Below, piece by piece: positions 34,923 through 47,159 of a stretch of 64,000 nucleotides of DNA; position 1 is the stretch's first letter; the number at the start of each line of letters is the position of its first letter. Made by a program: the position numbers and the translations under genes. The stretch comes from Epiperipatus broadwayi (taxonomy: Eukaryota; Onychophora; Udeonychophora; Euonychophora; Peripatidae), in NCBI GenBank assembly GCA_028023455.1, contig JAQFVV010000012.1, positions 9,462,499 to 9,526,498 on the forward strand. The letters are read 5' to 3'. The notes under the pieces are model-generated. The model was not told the origin of the DNA and searched no databases. It saw nothing but the letters and a program-made list of their open reading frames with translations.

Positions 34923-35916
34923 CTATCCTCACACATATATACAATCAGTGCTCAGCTTTATATTAATAAGATAGCTAATCTTCATACTTTAATGGACAGG
35001 CTTCAAACTGTTCCAACTCACAACTTTTCAGCCTTCCATTTCATTGAAAATCTGATGATAGAACGTTCAAAGTCCTTGTTAGTGCCAAGGTTGTCATCCT
35101 ACCCATGTTGACATATTAGTCATTCTGACCCTTCATGTACAGGAGAATAATCCATTTATACATACATATGCGAGGGATGGGCAGACCTTTTACACACTAT
35201 TTATTATACAGGCTTAAATCTGCATTTATATATGTAATATATGCGGGATTCGAACTCAGACTTTCACATGACCCACTACTCTCAGTGCCATTTCATATTG
35301 CTGACCCACCTGATCACACACATGTTGAAAAGATAAATAATCACCAATATACGTATTTCATGCTAAACCAGAATCATCAGTTGGTCTAGATTACTATCCT
35401 CACACATATATACAATCAGTGCTCAGCTTTATATTAAGATAGCTAATCTTCATAGTTTAATGGACAGGCTTCAAACTATTCCAATTCACAACTCTTCAGC
35501 CTTCCATTTCATTGAAAATCTGATGATGTAACGTTCAAAGTCCTTGTTAATGCCAACGTTGTCATCCTACCCATGTTGACATATTAATCATATATTACAT
35601 ATATAAATGCAGGTTTAAGCATGTATAATGTATTAATTTATATAGTGTGTAAAAGGTCTGCCCATCCCTCGCATATGAATGTATAAATGGATTATTCTCC
35701 TGTACATGAGGGGTCAGAATGACTAATATGTCAACATGGGTAGGATGACAACCTTGGCACTAACAAGGGCTTTGAATGTTCCATCATCAGATTTTCAATG
35801 AAATGGAAGGCTGAAGAGTTGTGAGTTGGAATAGTTTGAAGCCTGTTCATTAAAGTATGAAGATTTGCTATCTTAATATAAAGCTGAGCACTGATTGTAT
35901 ATATGTGTGAGGATAG

Positions 35917-35975
35917 TAATCTAGACCAACTGATGATTGCTGGTTTAGCATGAAATACGTATATTGGTGATTATT
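35917..35975 (+). ncRNA. Type I hammerhead ribozyme motif, family A (best copy)
   Basis: Outer stem I TAATC (35917-35921) pairs with GATTA (35969-35973). A three-base bulge TAG follows. Inner stem I ACCAA (35925-35929) pairs with TTGGT (35964-35968). Core CTGATGA 35930-35936, stem II TGCT/AGCA with GGTTT loop, GAAA 35952-35955, stem III ATAC/GTAT self-complementary and too short to fold well alone. Predicted cleavage follows A35963. Hammerheads with such stem III are known to work as dimers on tandem RNAs. All invariant residues are present. Confidence 0.75.
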
Positions 35976-36913
35976 TATCTTTTCAACATGTGTGTGATCA
36001 GGTGGGTCAGCAATATGAGATGGCACTGAGAGTAGTGGGTCGTGTGAAAGTCTGAGTTCGAATCCCGCATATATTACATATATAAATGCAGGTTTAAGCC
36101 TGTATAATGTATTAATAATATATCATGTATTTATTGTTTAAAAATATATGATATATAAATCTCATGTAATTTTTTTTTAACTTTCGAAGACATTCTGGCA
36201 CCATTTTTTTTAAACTTTGTTTTCGTGAAATCAGAAGTCTATAATAGTTTATTGGTACTTCTAAAATTGTTTTGATTTTAATATTTGCTAATTACATATT
36301 TACTCTTCAAAAATGAATAACATAAAACAAATATTTCTTTTATAATGTTTTTATGACTTTCGTTAAAGAATATCTTTTTATTCAATAACGTTCATGTAAT
36401 TGTAAAATTAATTTTAATAATTGCTAAACTGTTTTTTTTTCTTCATGTATTATACAGCCACATCTTATATTCGTTATTTACATTAGTTTAGGCATGTATA
36501 TATTTCTCATTATATTTGCAAATTGTTTTTATTATTTTGGGATTTTTTTTTTGTTAATTACAAAATATATATAAACATGTTTTGATCTTAACATTTCCTT
36601 ATTACAGGTAATATTATATCTATTTACTGTTTTAAAATGAAAGATGTTAAATACAGTTTAACAAAATATTCGAAACAATTTATAGGTATCTTCGATTAAT
36701 CAAATAAAATTGTTCACTAATATTTATTCCTAAGCATATTTTGTTTTGTTTTTTTAAATTTTTTATGAAATTTAAAATTTATTTGCCCTGGACAAATATC
36801 AGGAATACTTTTCGTTGGTACTTTTGATGAATTATCTAAAGTTGTTTATCATTTGGTTGGGTCAGTGTTTCCGTGGGTCTCTCTAATATCAAAAATGGCT
36901 TGAGTGTCTACTA

Positions 36914-38155
36914 AAACAATATTTAAATATAAATAAAGGCATTCACAATTATTTAATATAATAAATGATTTAATGTGATAAACGATGCCAAAAATTGTTT
37001 AGTTCAATTATATTACTATATCAGTGAAATTTGCCATATATGACTGGAAGGCTATTTATTGTTCAAAGTGACATCTGACAATTGATTATATATATATGCC
37101 TGCGGTTGTGAAGAGATGAATGCTAAGTAATTTGCTAGAAAACAACAAAATTTTAAGGCTATGATTTAACATAGCAATAAATTTGGCTGACAAACTCATT
37201 TTATAGTTATACATATACGGATACATACTCATATGTTTACAAAATATTCCACAAAAAATCTCATTTTAAAAGTGAAAAAATAAGATTATTTATTTTATTG
37301 CATTTTTCTGTCTAATAAAAAATAACATTATTTTAAAAGATTAAACATTTACTTTGTTTGTGTACTTAAGTTAAATATTCCAAGGAAAACATCATTTTTA
37401 AGAGTTAGAGAAGAATTAGTAATAGACTTAAATATAAATAAACATTAATTAAAATAAGCTAACTAAGCTTTTAAAGGTAAAATAAATACAATAAAGAGAT
37501 TTGAAAAATAAATTTTTACATCATTAACATTTTTTTTTTTTAAATGAAATTAAAAATGATATCTAAACTAAAAAAAGAATCTCCTCATATAGCAATAACA
37601 AGAGATGTTAAAACATTTAGTTGTGCTTTTCTTAAGAGTTACTTCAATAATTGCCTCTTCCTTACAGAAAAAAGGAATTATTGCCACGGCTGATGATGCA
37701 TAAGTATTTAAATACAGATAAATTAAAATCTTGAAATTCCTATTACTTCGTATAAATACACAACTAATAATTGTTTAGTTTAAAGCAAAACTTTCCAGAA
37801 GATTCCTCTTTAGGCCAAACCAGTTTCTATTTTTTCAAAATTACTGTTGTCTACAAAAAAAAAAAAAGAAACTTATTTACATTTCTTTCAAATGCGAATC
37901 TATCCGTTTAGAAGAAGAGAATATAATGATCAGTGAATCATATATAATACTGCACAATAAAAAATAATAAATTTATCATTAGTTTGTCAGTACCTAATAC
38001 ATATCTTAAATTTCACATACAGAAATTTAATTTACAAATGTATACTATTATTTGTAAAATAATTATAATTAAAAAAGCAATCCATCTCTTATTAAAGTGA
38101 ACATTTATAATATATTGTGATTGTCAGAATATTAGTAATGAAAGCATTTTAGTAT
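36914..38155. other. AT-rich non-coding stretch
   Basis: No recognisable gene or repeat pair. A/T homopolymers and a (TA)n patch near 37080. Confidence 0.55.
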
Positions 38156-38159
38156 TAAT

Positions 38160-38700
38160 TATATTATATGTTGGAGTATTTCCATCAACTAATATTAAAC
38201 ATTGAATGTTTTTAGAAAAAAATTTAAACGTTATTTAAACTTTTCAAATATATTCAACTGTTAGTAATAGATACAGTTTAGTATATAATACAATTTTCCG
38301 AGTAGTAGTATTCTCTTCTTCATGTGTTGCTGCTGGTCTAATCAGTAACAGTACTAGCATGGGAATCGAACCTGGAACATCAGATTCATGAAATATTGAA
38401 TTTTAAGGTAAGGCTCTAATCAACTGCTGCCTTGTCGGAATAGTTCAGTTGGTTAGAGTGCCATCTTAAAATTCAATATTTATGAATCTAAAGGTCTAGA
38501 TTCGATTCCCTTGGTAGTACTTACACTGGTCATGCCAGCAACACCTTAAGAAGAGAGAATACTACCACTTAAAACGCTGTTATATACTGACCTGTGTGCT
38601 ATTACTAACAGGTCAATGTATTTGAAAAATTTAAAGTTTAAAACTTTTTCAAAAGGCATTCAGTACTTAATATTAAATGATAGGAATAGTCTAACACGTA
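38160..38700. mobile_element. Family C inverted dimer (C5 minus / C6 plus)
   Basis: Same head-to-head layout as at 27.0-27.6 kb, but more diverged. The plus arm begins with AATAGTTCAGTTGGTTAGAG (A-box-like), then AGGTCTAGATTCGATTCCC (a good B box) and CAGCAACACCTTAAGAAGAG. The minus arm has GAATCGAACCTGGAA (B box reversed) and TTCTTCATGTGTTGCTG. The better tRNA boxes here suggest descent from a tRNA gene. Hammerhead-like core positions are degraded in both arms. Confidence 0.7.
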
Positions 38701-41700
38701 ATTAATAATTTATTATATATATTTATTTAATGTAGCAGATGAAAATATAAAACATAATGGATTAATTTACTTTCTTTAGTACAATTAGTATTTACAGTAA
38801 ATACTATGTACTGACATGTTTCATCACATGTACACATATAAAATACACTTTTTATTTTTTTCAAACGACCATGTGTACTTTCCATCACATTTCATAATTA
38901 TTTCACAATATTTTAATTTGAAGAATATTTTTTTTATGTAAATTTTACTCTGTATTTGATAAGTAATTTTTAATGATTTTTTTTAAATGAGTAAATATTA
39001 TAACAGAAACTGTGTACAAAGAACAGGAACTTATAATTGCAAACCAAAATAATTAATAACAGACTAATAGTGTGAGAAGAGCAATAGATCACAAAATCTG
39101 GTTTATTTGCTGCATTGCCATATTTCAATTTCCTATATTTTTTCTTTGTGCATTTTCCAAATTATTAAGTGTACTTTATTTAATCATAGTTTAAAAAAAT
39201 ATATTACTCACAATCAGTAGCTTATAGTTTGGGATGATTGGAAAAAATAAATAAAATCAAGCACAATAAATTTCAAGAAGGAACATTTTGGATTATGTAC
39301 TTATAATGTACAAAAATAAAAATACTGATTACAAAAAGAGTTTTACAAAAAGAGTTTCAGTTTAATTATTCACTTGCAAAAAAAAGAAATGAAAAATATG
39401 AAAATAGATCAAATATAACCATATTCTGTCTAGCCATAAAATAATTAAACTAATCCACCAAACTATGAAATTATTATTTAATTATTAAATAAATGTTTTT
39501 AAATATATTTTAAAATATTATATAATAATTTTAAATTGTGATGAAAAATTTACAAGATAATTTTGACAGTGAAAAATACATATAATAATATATGTTAAAC
39601 CACTACTATATGGAGAGTTTTACTTTGTTTTGAATTGTTTAATAATATATGTGTGTGTGCAAGATAAAATGCCATGTGATAATTTGTTATATGATGAAAT
39701 GGCATATAAGTAATACGTACATAAATAAATATATATTTTTAAAACTGGTAATAAATTTTACACTCCATAAAAGACTATCATCTTAAATTTCTACTATATA
39801 ACCTAAATATACTTTTGCACAATTTTACAAATTTGCAACATAAAATCATTAATAAAATAAAAACAAAACTGTCTTCCATGCATTAGCAGAAATAATAATC
39901 ACATGATTATATTATCACTATTATATATGAAAACATGTTTAACAAACATGGGTTGTTATATATAGTAAAACAGTCTTTGTACAACCTATCTATGAGAGAA
40001 AAACATTATAATTACAGCAAGTCTTTCCTCCAATGAATTTTAATATTTTTTACATAAATAGAAGACAAAAATAATTTAGTTTTAAGTTCATTAAAACATT
40101 TAATTAAAACACTAATATGAAGAACCAATATATATATATATATATATAATAAATATGATATATAATATACTATTAGGAAACTATGATAGTTAGATATCAT
40201 ATGAAAAAAAAACAGTTTATTTTATACTTTGCTTAGATATTCTAGAGACTACTTCATACAAAATGTTCCAAATACACATTCATTGGTCACCACAATTTGG
40301 GGGGTAAATAAGTATGACATCTTCTTATAAGTAGTGATAGCTACATTACATTACAATTTTTATTTTTATACTTTGGATACAGACCCTCATTTAATCAGTG
40401 CAAATTAACCCGACACCATTACTTCTATCTAACAAAAACTATGCAACTTTTATTGACCACTATTGAATATTTAGCTGTGAATCATTGATTTGAAAAAAAA
40501 AGCCACACCTATTGCAGTTTGAAAAAAAGTTCAATGCTTACCAAGCTGAGATTTGAATTATGGTCAGGAAATAGTAGTTTAGATGCAATAGTTATTAGAC
40601 TATAAAATCCTTTTTATATTTGCAAAAAGTCTAAAATTAATATAAAGTAAAATCTAATGCCTTTTTATTTGCAAATATTGTTTGAATTCTGTAAATATTA
40701 AACATTTTAGTTCACCATGAATTTGTTTTTGAGATATCAAAAGCTAAAATACATTGAATACTTTAGTTACTATACTTGTTATATATAATTTATAACAAGC
40801 AATATTAAAATGGAAATTTGTATTTCCAAAAATACTTCAGATAAAAGCATTTTAGATACTGGCATCTATTGTTTACATATGTACTTTACAAATTTTTATC
40901 AGTATTTCCAGTTTCTGAATTAATCCTGATCTAAAAGATATTTGCACATTCATTAGAATATTGCCTAATATTTTGGATTGTGATTTTTATATAGCTTCTA
41001 TATAAGTTGCTTGTTATTTAGTCAATAAAAACATCATCTTGTTACATTTGTTTCTGAGCATTTCTAGTTAAATATTTGATATAGAGACATAAACTGCTGC
41101 TGGGAAGCTTTTTTTTTTTTTTTTTGGCCTATAATAAAAAAATATATTTTTGCATCTTGTTAATATTGAAGTTTTCTTATGTTTAAGATCAAAAAGAGGA
41201 ATATCAGACACATCAAACCTTCTTTACTTGCATCAGTTAAATTTTTATAAATAGTAAATGTTACTTGACTTTAACTTGGATTGATGTTGAAGCTTTAGTT
41301 AAACACTAGTTTGTCCTCATTGATGCAAATCTGTCTCTATCACTACACAATTATTTTTCTTTTTATTGAAATCCAAAACCTCTCTAAATTCTTCTTGCAG
41401 GATAAACAACCTTGTTGAAAAAATGATGTATTTAAAACAAACTTTATTTTGCAAATTTACAATACCTCACTTGAGTTTTTTGATACCTGGATAATAGGTC
41501 TTTATTTTTTATTAAATTGATTAATCTTATAACTCAATTGCAAAAGGACTTTTTATCATCTGTATTCATGTTCTGATTATACTTGCACTTTTAACATTTT
41601 ATTGACTGTGGCAATGCCAAGGATTCACATGCATAAATTTGGACTAGTAGTTTTTCAAAATACAAATAAGTTAGTTAAACTTTTATCCATTATCTTTTTG

Positions 41701-42595
41701 AAGTGTTAATGGCATATCCAGAAAAGAAAATATATTAAGAAAAAGACTAATTCCTCACTTCTCTGGGATTGAACTGCTTTCAAAACCACAATTATAATAG
41801 GTGTTCATGATACACTAAAATAAATTTAAATTCATTATGAAGATGAGTTTGAAAAATCCATCAATTTAGCTTATTACCATGAAGTGAATTCACTGGATTT
41901 ACAATTAAAACTTTCTTGCAATTCTTCCTTTCAATAGGATTGTCTCTATGAATAATTCACTATCATGATGAGAAATATTATTTTTTCTCATCAACAATAA
42001 GTTTACTCTTCTATTTTTTCTAGCAAGACTGACAGAAACAAGAGTTTCGAAATATATATAGAAAAATACTATATGATAATTAATCATTTGAATGCAGAAT
42101 TTATTTCTTCAGTACCACCATTATATAATAGACTTTAAAAAACCCAATAAGGATGAAATTATCTCTTCTTCATATTTCTAATGTGGTTTTAGTATTATTC
42201 ACTTATTTGACTAATTCTTCATAAATTTTGTTTGTGAGAAAACGATTATTGTTTGGAAAAAATATAACTCTTTCTTAGTGTTTTCTTAATTATCATGCAA
42301 AATGTCCAGCTTATCCAACCGACTTTAATTAATTTTAATTTAGCCAACTGAGCAATATTAAAATATGATGAAGAAAGTCAGTAAAGTTAGTAATTCAGCA
42401 GTCTATTTCATACATTGTATACATTGAACCTAGCAATCTATAGATTGTCTAGACAATGTATATCATACAGTTTAATTCATACTTTGCCAACTGAGTAGGA
42501 TTTTATATATCACTAATAATATATATATACAGTATATGTTAAAATGAAGATTTTCATAGACTACAGATATAAATGAATTAATAAAAATTTATACA
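38701..42595. other. AT-rich non-coding stretch
   Basis: Nothing recognised with confidence. Poly-T at about 41108-41126, (TA)n at about 40129-40150, and a small palindrome ACATTGTATAC...GACAATGTATA near 42.42-42.47 kb. At 41.1-42.3 kb the minus strand has slightly longer open stretches, but I could not match them to any transposase or gene. Confidence 0.5.
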
Positions 42596-42597
42596 AA

Positions 42598-42880
42598 CAT
42601 TTTGGCTCGGTCGCACCAGCCATCAACTAGCAATAAATATTATGAAAACAATTTTAGAGGCATTGTAAATATTGATTTATAAAACAATGTTTACAGTGCA
42701 TTTACAACTGTTCTACCAATAGAAACATCTAGAAATAATAAATATCAGAAATTATGTAGATTAATGATTTTTTTCTATTAGTAGAACATTCAGTATTAGT
42801 ATATATCAATGTTTGTCTGTACAATGACTTTCACAATATTTATTACCTAATTGATGGTCAGTGTGACCCAGCCAAACGAA
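42598..42880. mobile_element. Hairpin MITE, about 283 bp
   Basis: The arms (about 42601-42730 and 42755-42877) are reverse complements. Outer TTTGGCTCGGTCGCACCAG faces CAGTGTGACCCAGCCAAA. Inner GTTCTACCAATAGAAA faces TTTCTATTAGTAGAAC. No coding potential. The superfamily is not assignable because no clear target duplication is visible. Confidence 0.7.
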
Positions 42881-44936
42881 TGATATATATATTTACTGCC
42901 ATAACTTATACGCAAGACTGAACCTAGATAATATTTCATATATATATACACCTTTATTGTTAGTGGCAATTGTAATAATTTCAAGTAATTCTATCTTTAA
43001 ATAATAATTATATTTTGAATTGTCTACCATTGATTTTGGGGTTTCCACAATTTTCATATTTAATACCTATAAACTGTAATTGTAATTTTCATAATTAGAC
43101 AAAGGTTTCAACTACCACAACATTTCACATGAATTGTTGAAAAAAACATTTCCAGGAGTAAGTAGAGAAATGGTAATAAAGCAACTTTCAAATGACCCTA
43201 TTTTTTCCATGCCTTTAATAATTAAGAATATATAATAATTACTTTTTTAGTTAATAACATTTAAAATTATATAAAAGTGCTTTTTTTTTTCTAATTTTTT
43301 GAAAACTTATAATTTGAGACAAAAAGCACACAATTATTTATTATATTTCTTTTAAATCAATATGCTAAAAATGACAAGGAAAATGCTTTAAAATCACTTA
43401 TATTTTTATTTTTGAAAACATATAAATATACTAAAAAAATATTTTTAAAAATAAATATGTTAATAAAATTACATTTTGTTAATCATAATAAACTTCAAAA
43501 AAATACATATATGAACTACAACTTTCACTATATAATATCAAGATAAGAGTTAATATTTCATTAAGAGTTGTTATAACCAAACTCACTTTTAATCCTTAAA
43601 GTGATGTCCACCCAATGCTTTCATTCACACTGTATTTGAATTGTGATTCCAACAATTACAGACTGTTTAGATCATTTGATGGTGAAAACATTCAACAAAA
43701 ATGTTTTTTGTTCTCGGAAATCATGATTAAGATTCAGTTGTAACTATTATGCCTAGATGTTAGCAGAAATCATTAATCAATTAAAGAGAATATTTTCTAC
43801 TCAGGAGAAAATACATTTCTATGCTTGTGCAATGTAAGCTATTGTTAATATTGATACTGATAAAGAAATAAGTATATTTTTTATTTGCTTACTTCCTTTG
43901 TATTTTTTTTTTGTGAAATTATTTAAGATTTATTTAATAAGTATGTGATTATTATATATAGCTTTTATAGAATACTTAAAATTTTTAGGAAAAAAAATAC
44001 CTTGTTGGAGAATATTATTCTTTAATTACTGTTTTTTATAATTAAAAAAAATGGAAAATTGTTTTTTTTTTTCCCCTAAAATTATTTTTATTTGAATTTA
44101 TGATTTTAATAATATTTACTTAAACATAATTTAATAAAGAATTTTTTTTTGTAAATAATGGACTGATGGTCAACATGTAATTCTTCATATTAATAACTTA
44201 CTGTTTATTATTCCTTTTTATTTGCAAAATTGATATTTTATTACAAAATTACATTCATTATTTGAGTATATAATTCTAATGAAATTTATTTAAAACATAA
44301 AGATATGCTAAAAATGTCGTTGACCCCCCCCCCATTAAAAATATAATTGAAAAAAAAAAAGTAAAAAGAATAAAAATCATCCACGAGTGTTTTCCAAAAT
44401 AAAATTAAATGCTCAAATTTATAGGTTGTGATTCAATTTGATAACCTTTAAATAGAATCTGTATTTTTACCATAAACTTTAACTATTTTAATAATTATTA
44501 TTTACTAAAATAATAAACTAAAAATAATTTCAGTAGTAATAAACAAATCCAATATGGATTGTAGTTATAAGATATTAAAAATAATGAACAGAGAAATGCA
44601 AGACAAAGTAGATATAACATAATAAAGATTAAAAAAAAGACTATTTTAAAGAAATATTCTTAGATGAGAAATTTGACACAAATATGTAGAGAAGACAAAT
44701 AAAATATTCAAAAAATGCAAATGATTATGACTATATATTACACCTTGGGTTGCCAATTAGTTTGACCAATGTCAAACTAAATTATACTTTTTTAGTTGTA
44801 CTAAAAAATTCAGTCTGCTACCAAACAATAGTTTTCAGGAATTCTATAAAAAATATTATTTATGTAAAAAAGTAATTTAATTGGGAAAAAAACTACTCTT
44901 CAACTAAAGGGATAGCACTTCACATCAATTAATGTT
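42881..44936. other. AT-rich non-coding stretch
   Basis: Stop-dense AT sequence with a short C run at about 44324-44333. No gene or repeat recognised. Confidence 0.55.
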
Positions 44937-44940
44937 TTAA

Positions 44941-45249
44941 AAGAACAGGCAGTCCATTCATTTTAAAGTTTATTCTTAAATAAATCATCATTCATTGACA
45001 GTGCTGGAAATGTAATGTGATCCCATTTAAAGCTAGATCTTTGATTCAGCAATTTGTTATGAGATTCAATATTACAAATTCTTAAAATTGGGGTGTTGTC
45101 TCTTTTCTGGGATATATAATTCAAACCTTTGTGAGTAATTTTCTGATTTGAAGATCTGGCTTTTAAATAAGATCACGTTCTATATTTCCACACTGTCAAA
45201 AATGTTGGTTAATTTAAGAGTAAACTAAAAGCAAATGGACTGCCTGTTT
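44941..45249. mobile_element. Hairpin MITE with TTAA flanks (piggyBac-like)
   Basis: Near-identical ends AAGAACAGGCAGTCC and GGACTGCCTGTTT are each bordered by TTAA (44937-44940 and 45250-45253). The arms continue inward for about 150 bp: GACAGTGCTGGAAATGTA faces its diverged reverse near 45.19 kb, and CTAGATCTTTGATTCAG faces CTGATTTGAAGATCTGG. TTAA target duplication is characteristic of piggyBac transposons. No transposase is encoded, so it is non-autonomous. Confidence 0.65.
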
Positions 45250-45257
45250 TTAAAATA

Positions 45258-46325
45258 TTTGAGATATGTTATCTATTCATAGCATGTGATTGGAAGAGTA
45301 ATGTTCTTCCATTTAAATTACATATATACATCTGAAAAAGTTATGTTATTTAATATAAAAAAAACTAAATATAACTATTGTCTTTCATTATAAAAAGTAA
45401 GTTTTATTATATTTCATTTGAATTAATTAATTGGTTTCAATAATCTAATAGTTATCACACAATTATACTCAGCAATATTGAATACATTGTTGCTTCTTAA
45501 TTCATTATAATGGAAATTGACTGTACATATATAATAAAAATCTAAAAGATAATTTAGTAATAAAACAACATATTAATTCAATAAAATTTTTGTTTTACTT
45601 TAAGTAATAATATCCCCTCCCCCCTCCAACCTAGCCAACCTTCAAAATCTGGAGAAAAAATATTCACTAAAACAAAAATTAACCACAGTTGTAAACACTT
45701 CAAATGATATCTAATGTTTGAGTTTTCTATTGTCATTCATGATTTTAAGATGTAATGATGACTTTTAGACAGTTACAAATTTATTAATTCTTGGTCTTCC
45801 TTATTTTTTAATTTCAAAGGAAATTTATTAGAACATAATTATATAAGATCTTGTTAAATGGATTAATGGTTTCAAATACAAATGTAGAATATACATAGCT
45901 ATATTTTTTAAAAGTAATATCCAATCATCTTTGTTTCTTGTTAGTGTTCACCCAGTTATTGCCTTTAACTTTAAAGTTTTCATTATTTCAAGTCATAATG
46001 TTCTTTTAGTTACTGTTTATAACATAAAAGAAAATAATAGTTTGTCATAATTTATTGCTCCAAATAGTAACTCTATCACTGTTAATTATTCTAATTGTTT
46101 GCATGATCTAGAATGTAAAGTTAGAGATGCATTAAGATACAAATATTGTTATAGATATCAATTTTTATTTCTTCATTTCTCTCTATTCAAAGTCATTTAG
46201 ATTTTGCAAGTGATATATTTTACATCTTTATAAAATATTAAAAAAAATAATCAGATGACAACAGAAATAGCCTTGACAAGAAATTCTCTTTACAAACAGG
46301 ACATCTGCCACATTAGCAGCCAAGA
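45258..46325. other. AT-rich non-coding stretch
   Basis: No recognisable feature apart from a C-rich patch CCCCTCCCCCCTCC at about 45614. Confidence 0.5.
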
Positions 46326-46329
46326 TGTT

Positions 46330-47150
46330 ACATAAATATCTAGTGGAGAGATTTTTTTTTGCCACTTAATCTAATTATTTCTAGTTTATCTTTGAAATTA
46401 TCTAAGTGACTTCTATTGTTGTCATTGTAGAGAAAAAAGCATTTTGTTCACCATAGTGCAGAGAGTATAAACATAGTAATACGAATTTCTGCTAAGTTTG
46501 CATTTGAGAATGATTGTATGAGTAAGTGAATGTTGCTATTCTTTTTCCTATGTATTGTATTTATATAAGTTCCAGTAAGTTCTAGAATGTTGCATTTAAA
46601 CAGAAAATGGTCTTGATTCTCTTCTTCTCTGTAACACAGTCCACACACAGCATCAATATTATTATAGAATCTGTTGTATATAAGGAAATGGAATGTTGGA
46701 AATGAACTCACATTTAATTTTATGAGAAAAACAAAGTATTTGGTTCAACTGTCCAGTGATCGAATCTTTGCAGGGGTTGTCTGTTGTTAATCCCCAGTAC
46801 TGATAAGATGTTTGTATTGCCTGCGTTTTGAAATGATATATTGTAAGTTTTCCAATAGTTGCACATTTTCCTTGGTAAAATTCTGTTTTAAGACTTGTGG
46901 ATATAATCAGTTCAAGAATTGCTGCCCAGTGTTTTGAGTATGAGGGAGGTTTATCTGTTTTAATTACATTAATTATTGTTTCAATTAGAGATAAAATTTT
47001 CTCTATAGATGTCAAGAGATTAGCTGTCTTTTGTATTCTAAATATGTGTATTGATTGCAATCCTAATCCGTTGCTACTGGGATGTACTTGTAATTTTTTG
47101 ATTGAGATGGCAGCAGCTCTCCCCTTTCCCCCCACATACAAGTTTCCTAC
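46330..47150 (-). pseudogene. LINE ORF2 C-terminal relic (non-RTE)
   Basis: Two overlapping minus-strand frames (46662-47141 then 46448-46711) join across one frameshift. The first has a GGKG...GLGLQSI-like stretch typical of the region after the reverse transcriptase in many LINEs. The second has FHFLIYNRFY and the cysteine/histidine motif CGLCYREEENQDHFLFKC (C-x2-C-x8-H-x4-C), typical of LINE C-termini. Decayed continuation is readable to about 46330. The exact clade (L2, CR1 or related) is not decidable by eye. The upstream reverse transcriptase is missing, so the copy is 5' truncated. Confidence 0.75.
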
Positions 47151-47159
47151 ATAGTGAAT

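Larger units (their letters stand above)
34763..36113. mobile_element. Family A multimer A6: tandem dimer plus inverted unit
   Basis: It is flanked by 14-bp repeats AATAATATATTATG (34749-34762) and AATAATATATCATG (36114-36127), one mismatch, inside the AT satellite. Unit 1 (minus sense) and unit 2 (minus sense) are head to tail with a 472-bp period (ACCAATATAC at 34871 and 35343). Unit 2 is cut near 35590, where a full plus-sense unit begins. B-box-like TTCGAATCCCGC occurs at the outer end of each unit (for example 36053-36067). This is the most complete family A insertion and defines monomer length and ends. Confidence 0.85.
31190..36900. repeat. Giant imperfect palindrome with microsatellite core
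   Basis: The left arm (31190-32620) and right arm (32640 to about 36900) are reverse complements in the same order. Near the centre, TATC-type and GATA-type microsatellites face each other. Outside them, ATCAAACCTTTATTAA, TTTTTTTTACTG and GCAAAACTT match across arms. Further out lies an AT satellite-like unit (TTTTGATTTTAATATTTGC with TTACTGTTTAAAAATG, spacing about 160-270 bp) in opposite orientation. The right arm is longer because a MITE (33079-33983) and an A multimer (34763-36113) inserted later. Confidence 0.7.

Noticed and set aside
41100-42330. Possible decayed hAT-type transposase on the minus strand
   Set aside because: Minus-strand frames are slightly longer than average, but no conserved hAT, ZBED or other transposase motif could be placed.
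46897-47154. 85-codon plus-strand frame
   Set aside because: It is the antisense shadow of the LINE C-terminal relic, which has recognisable motifs on the minus strand.
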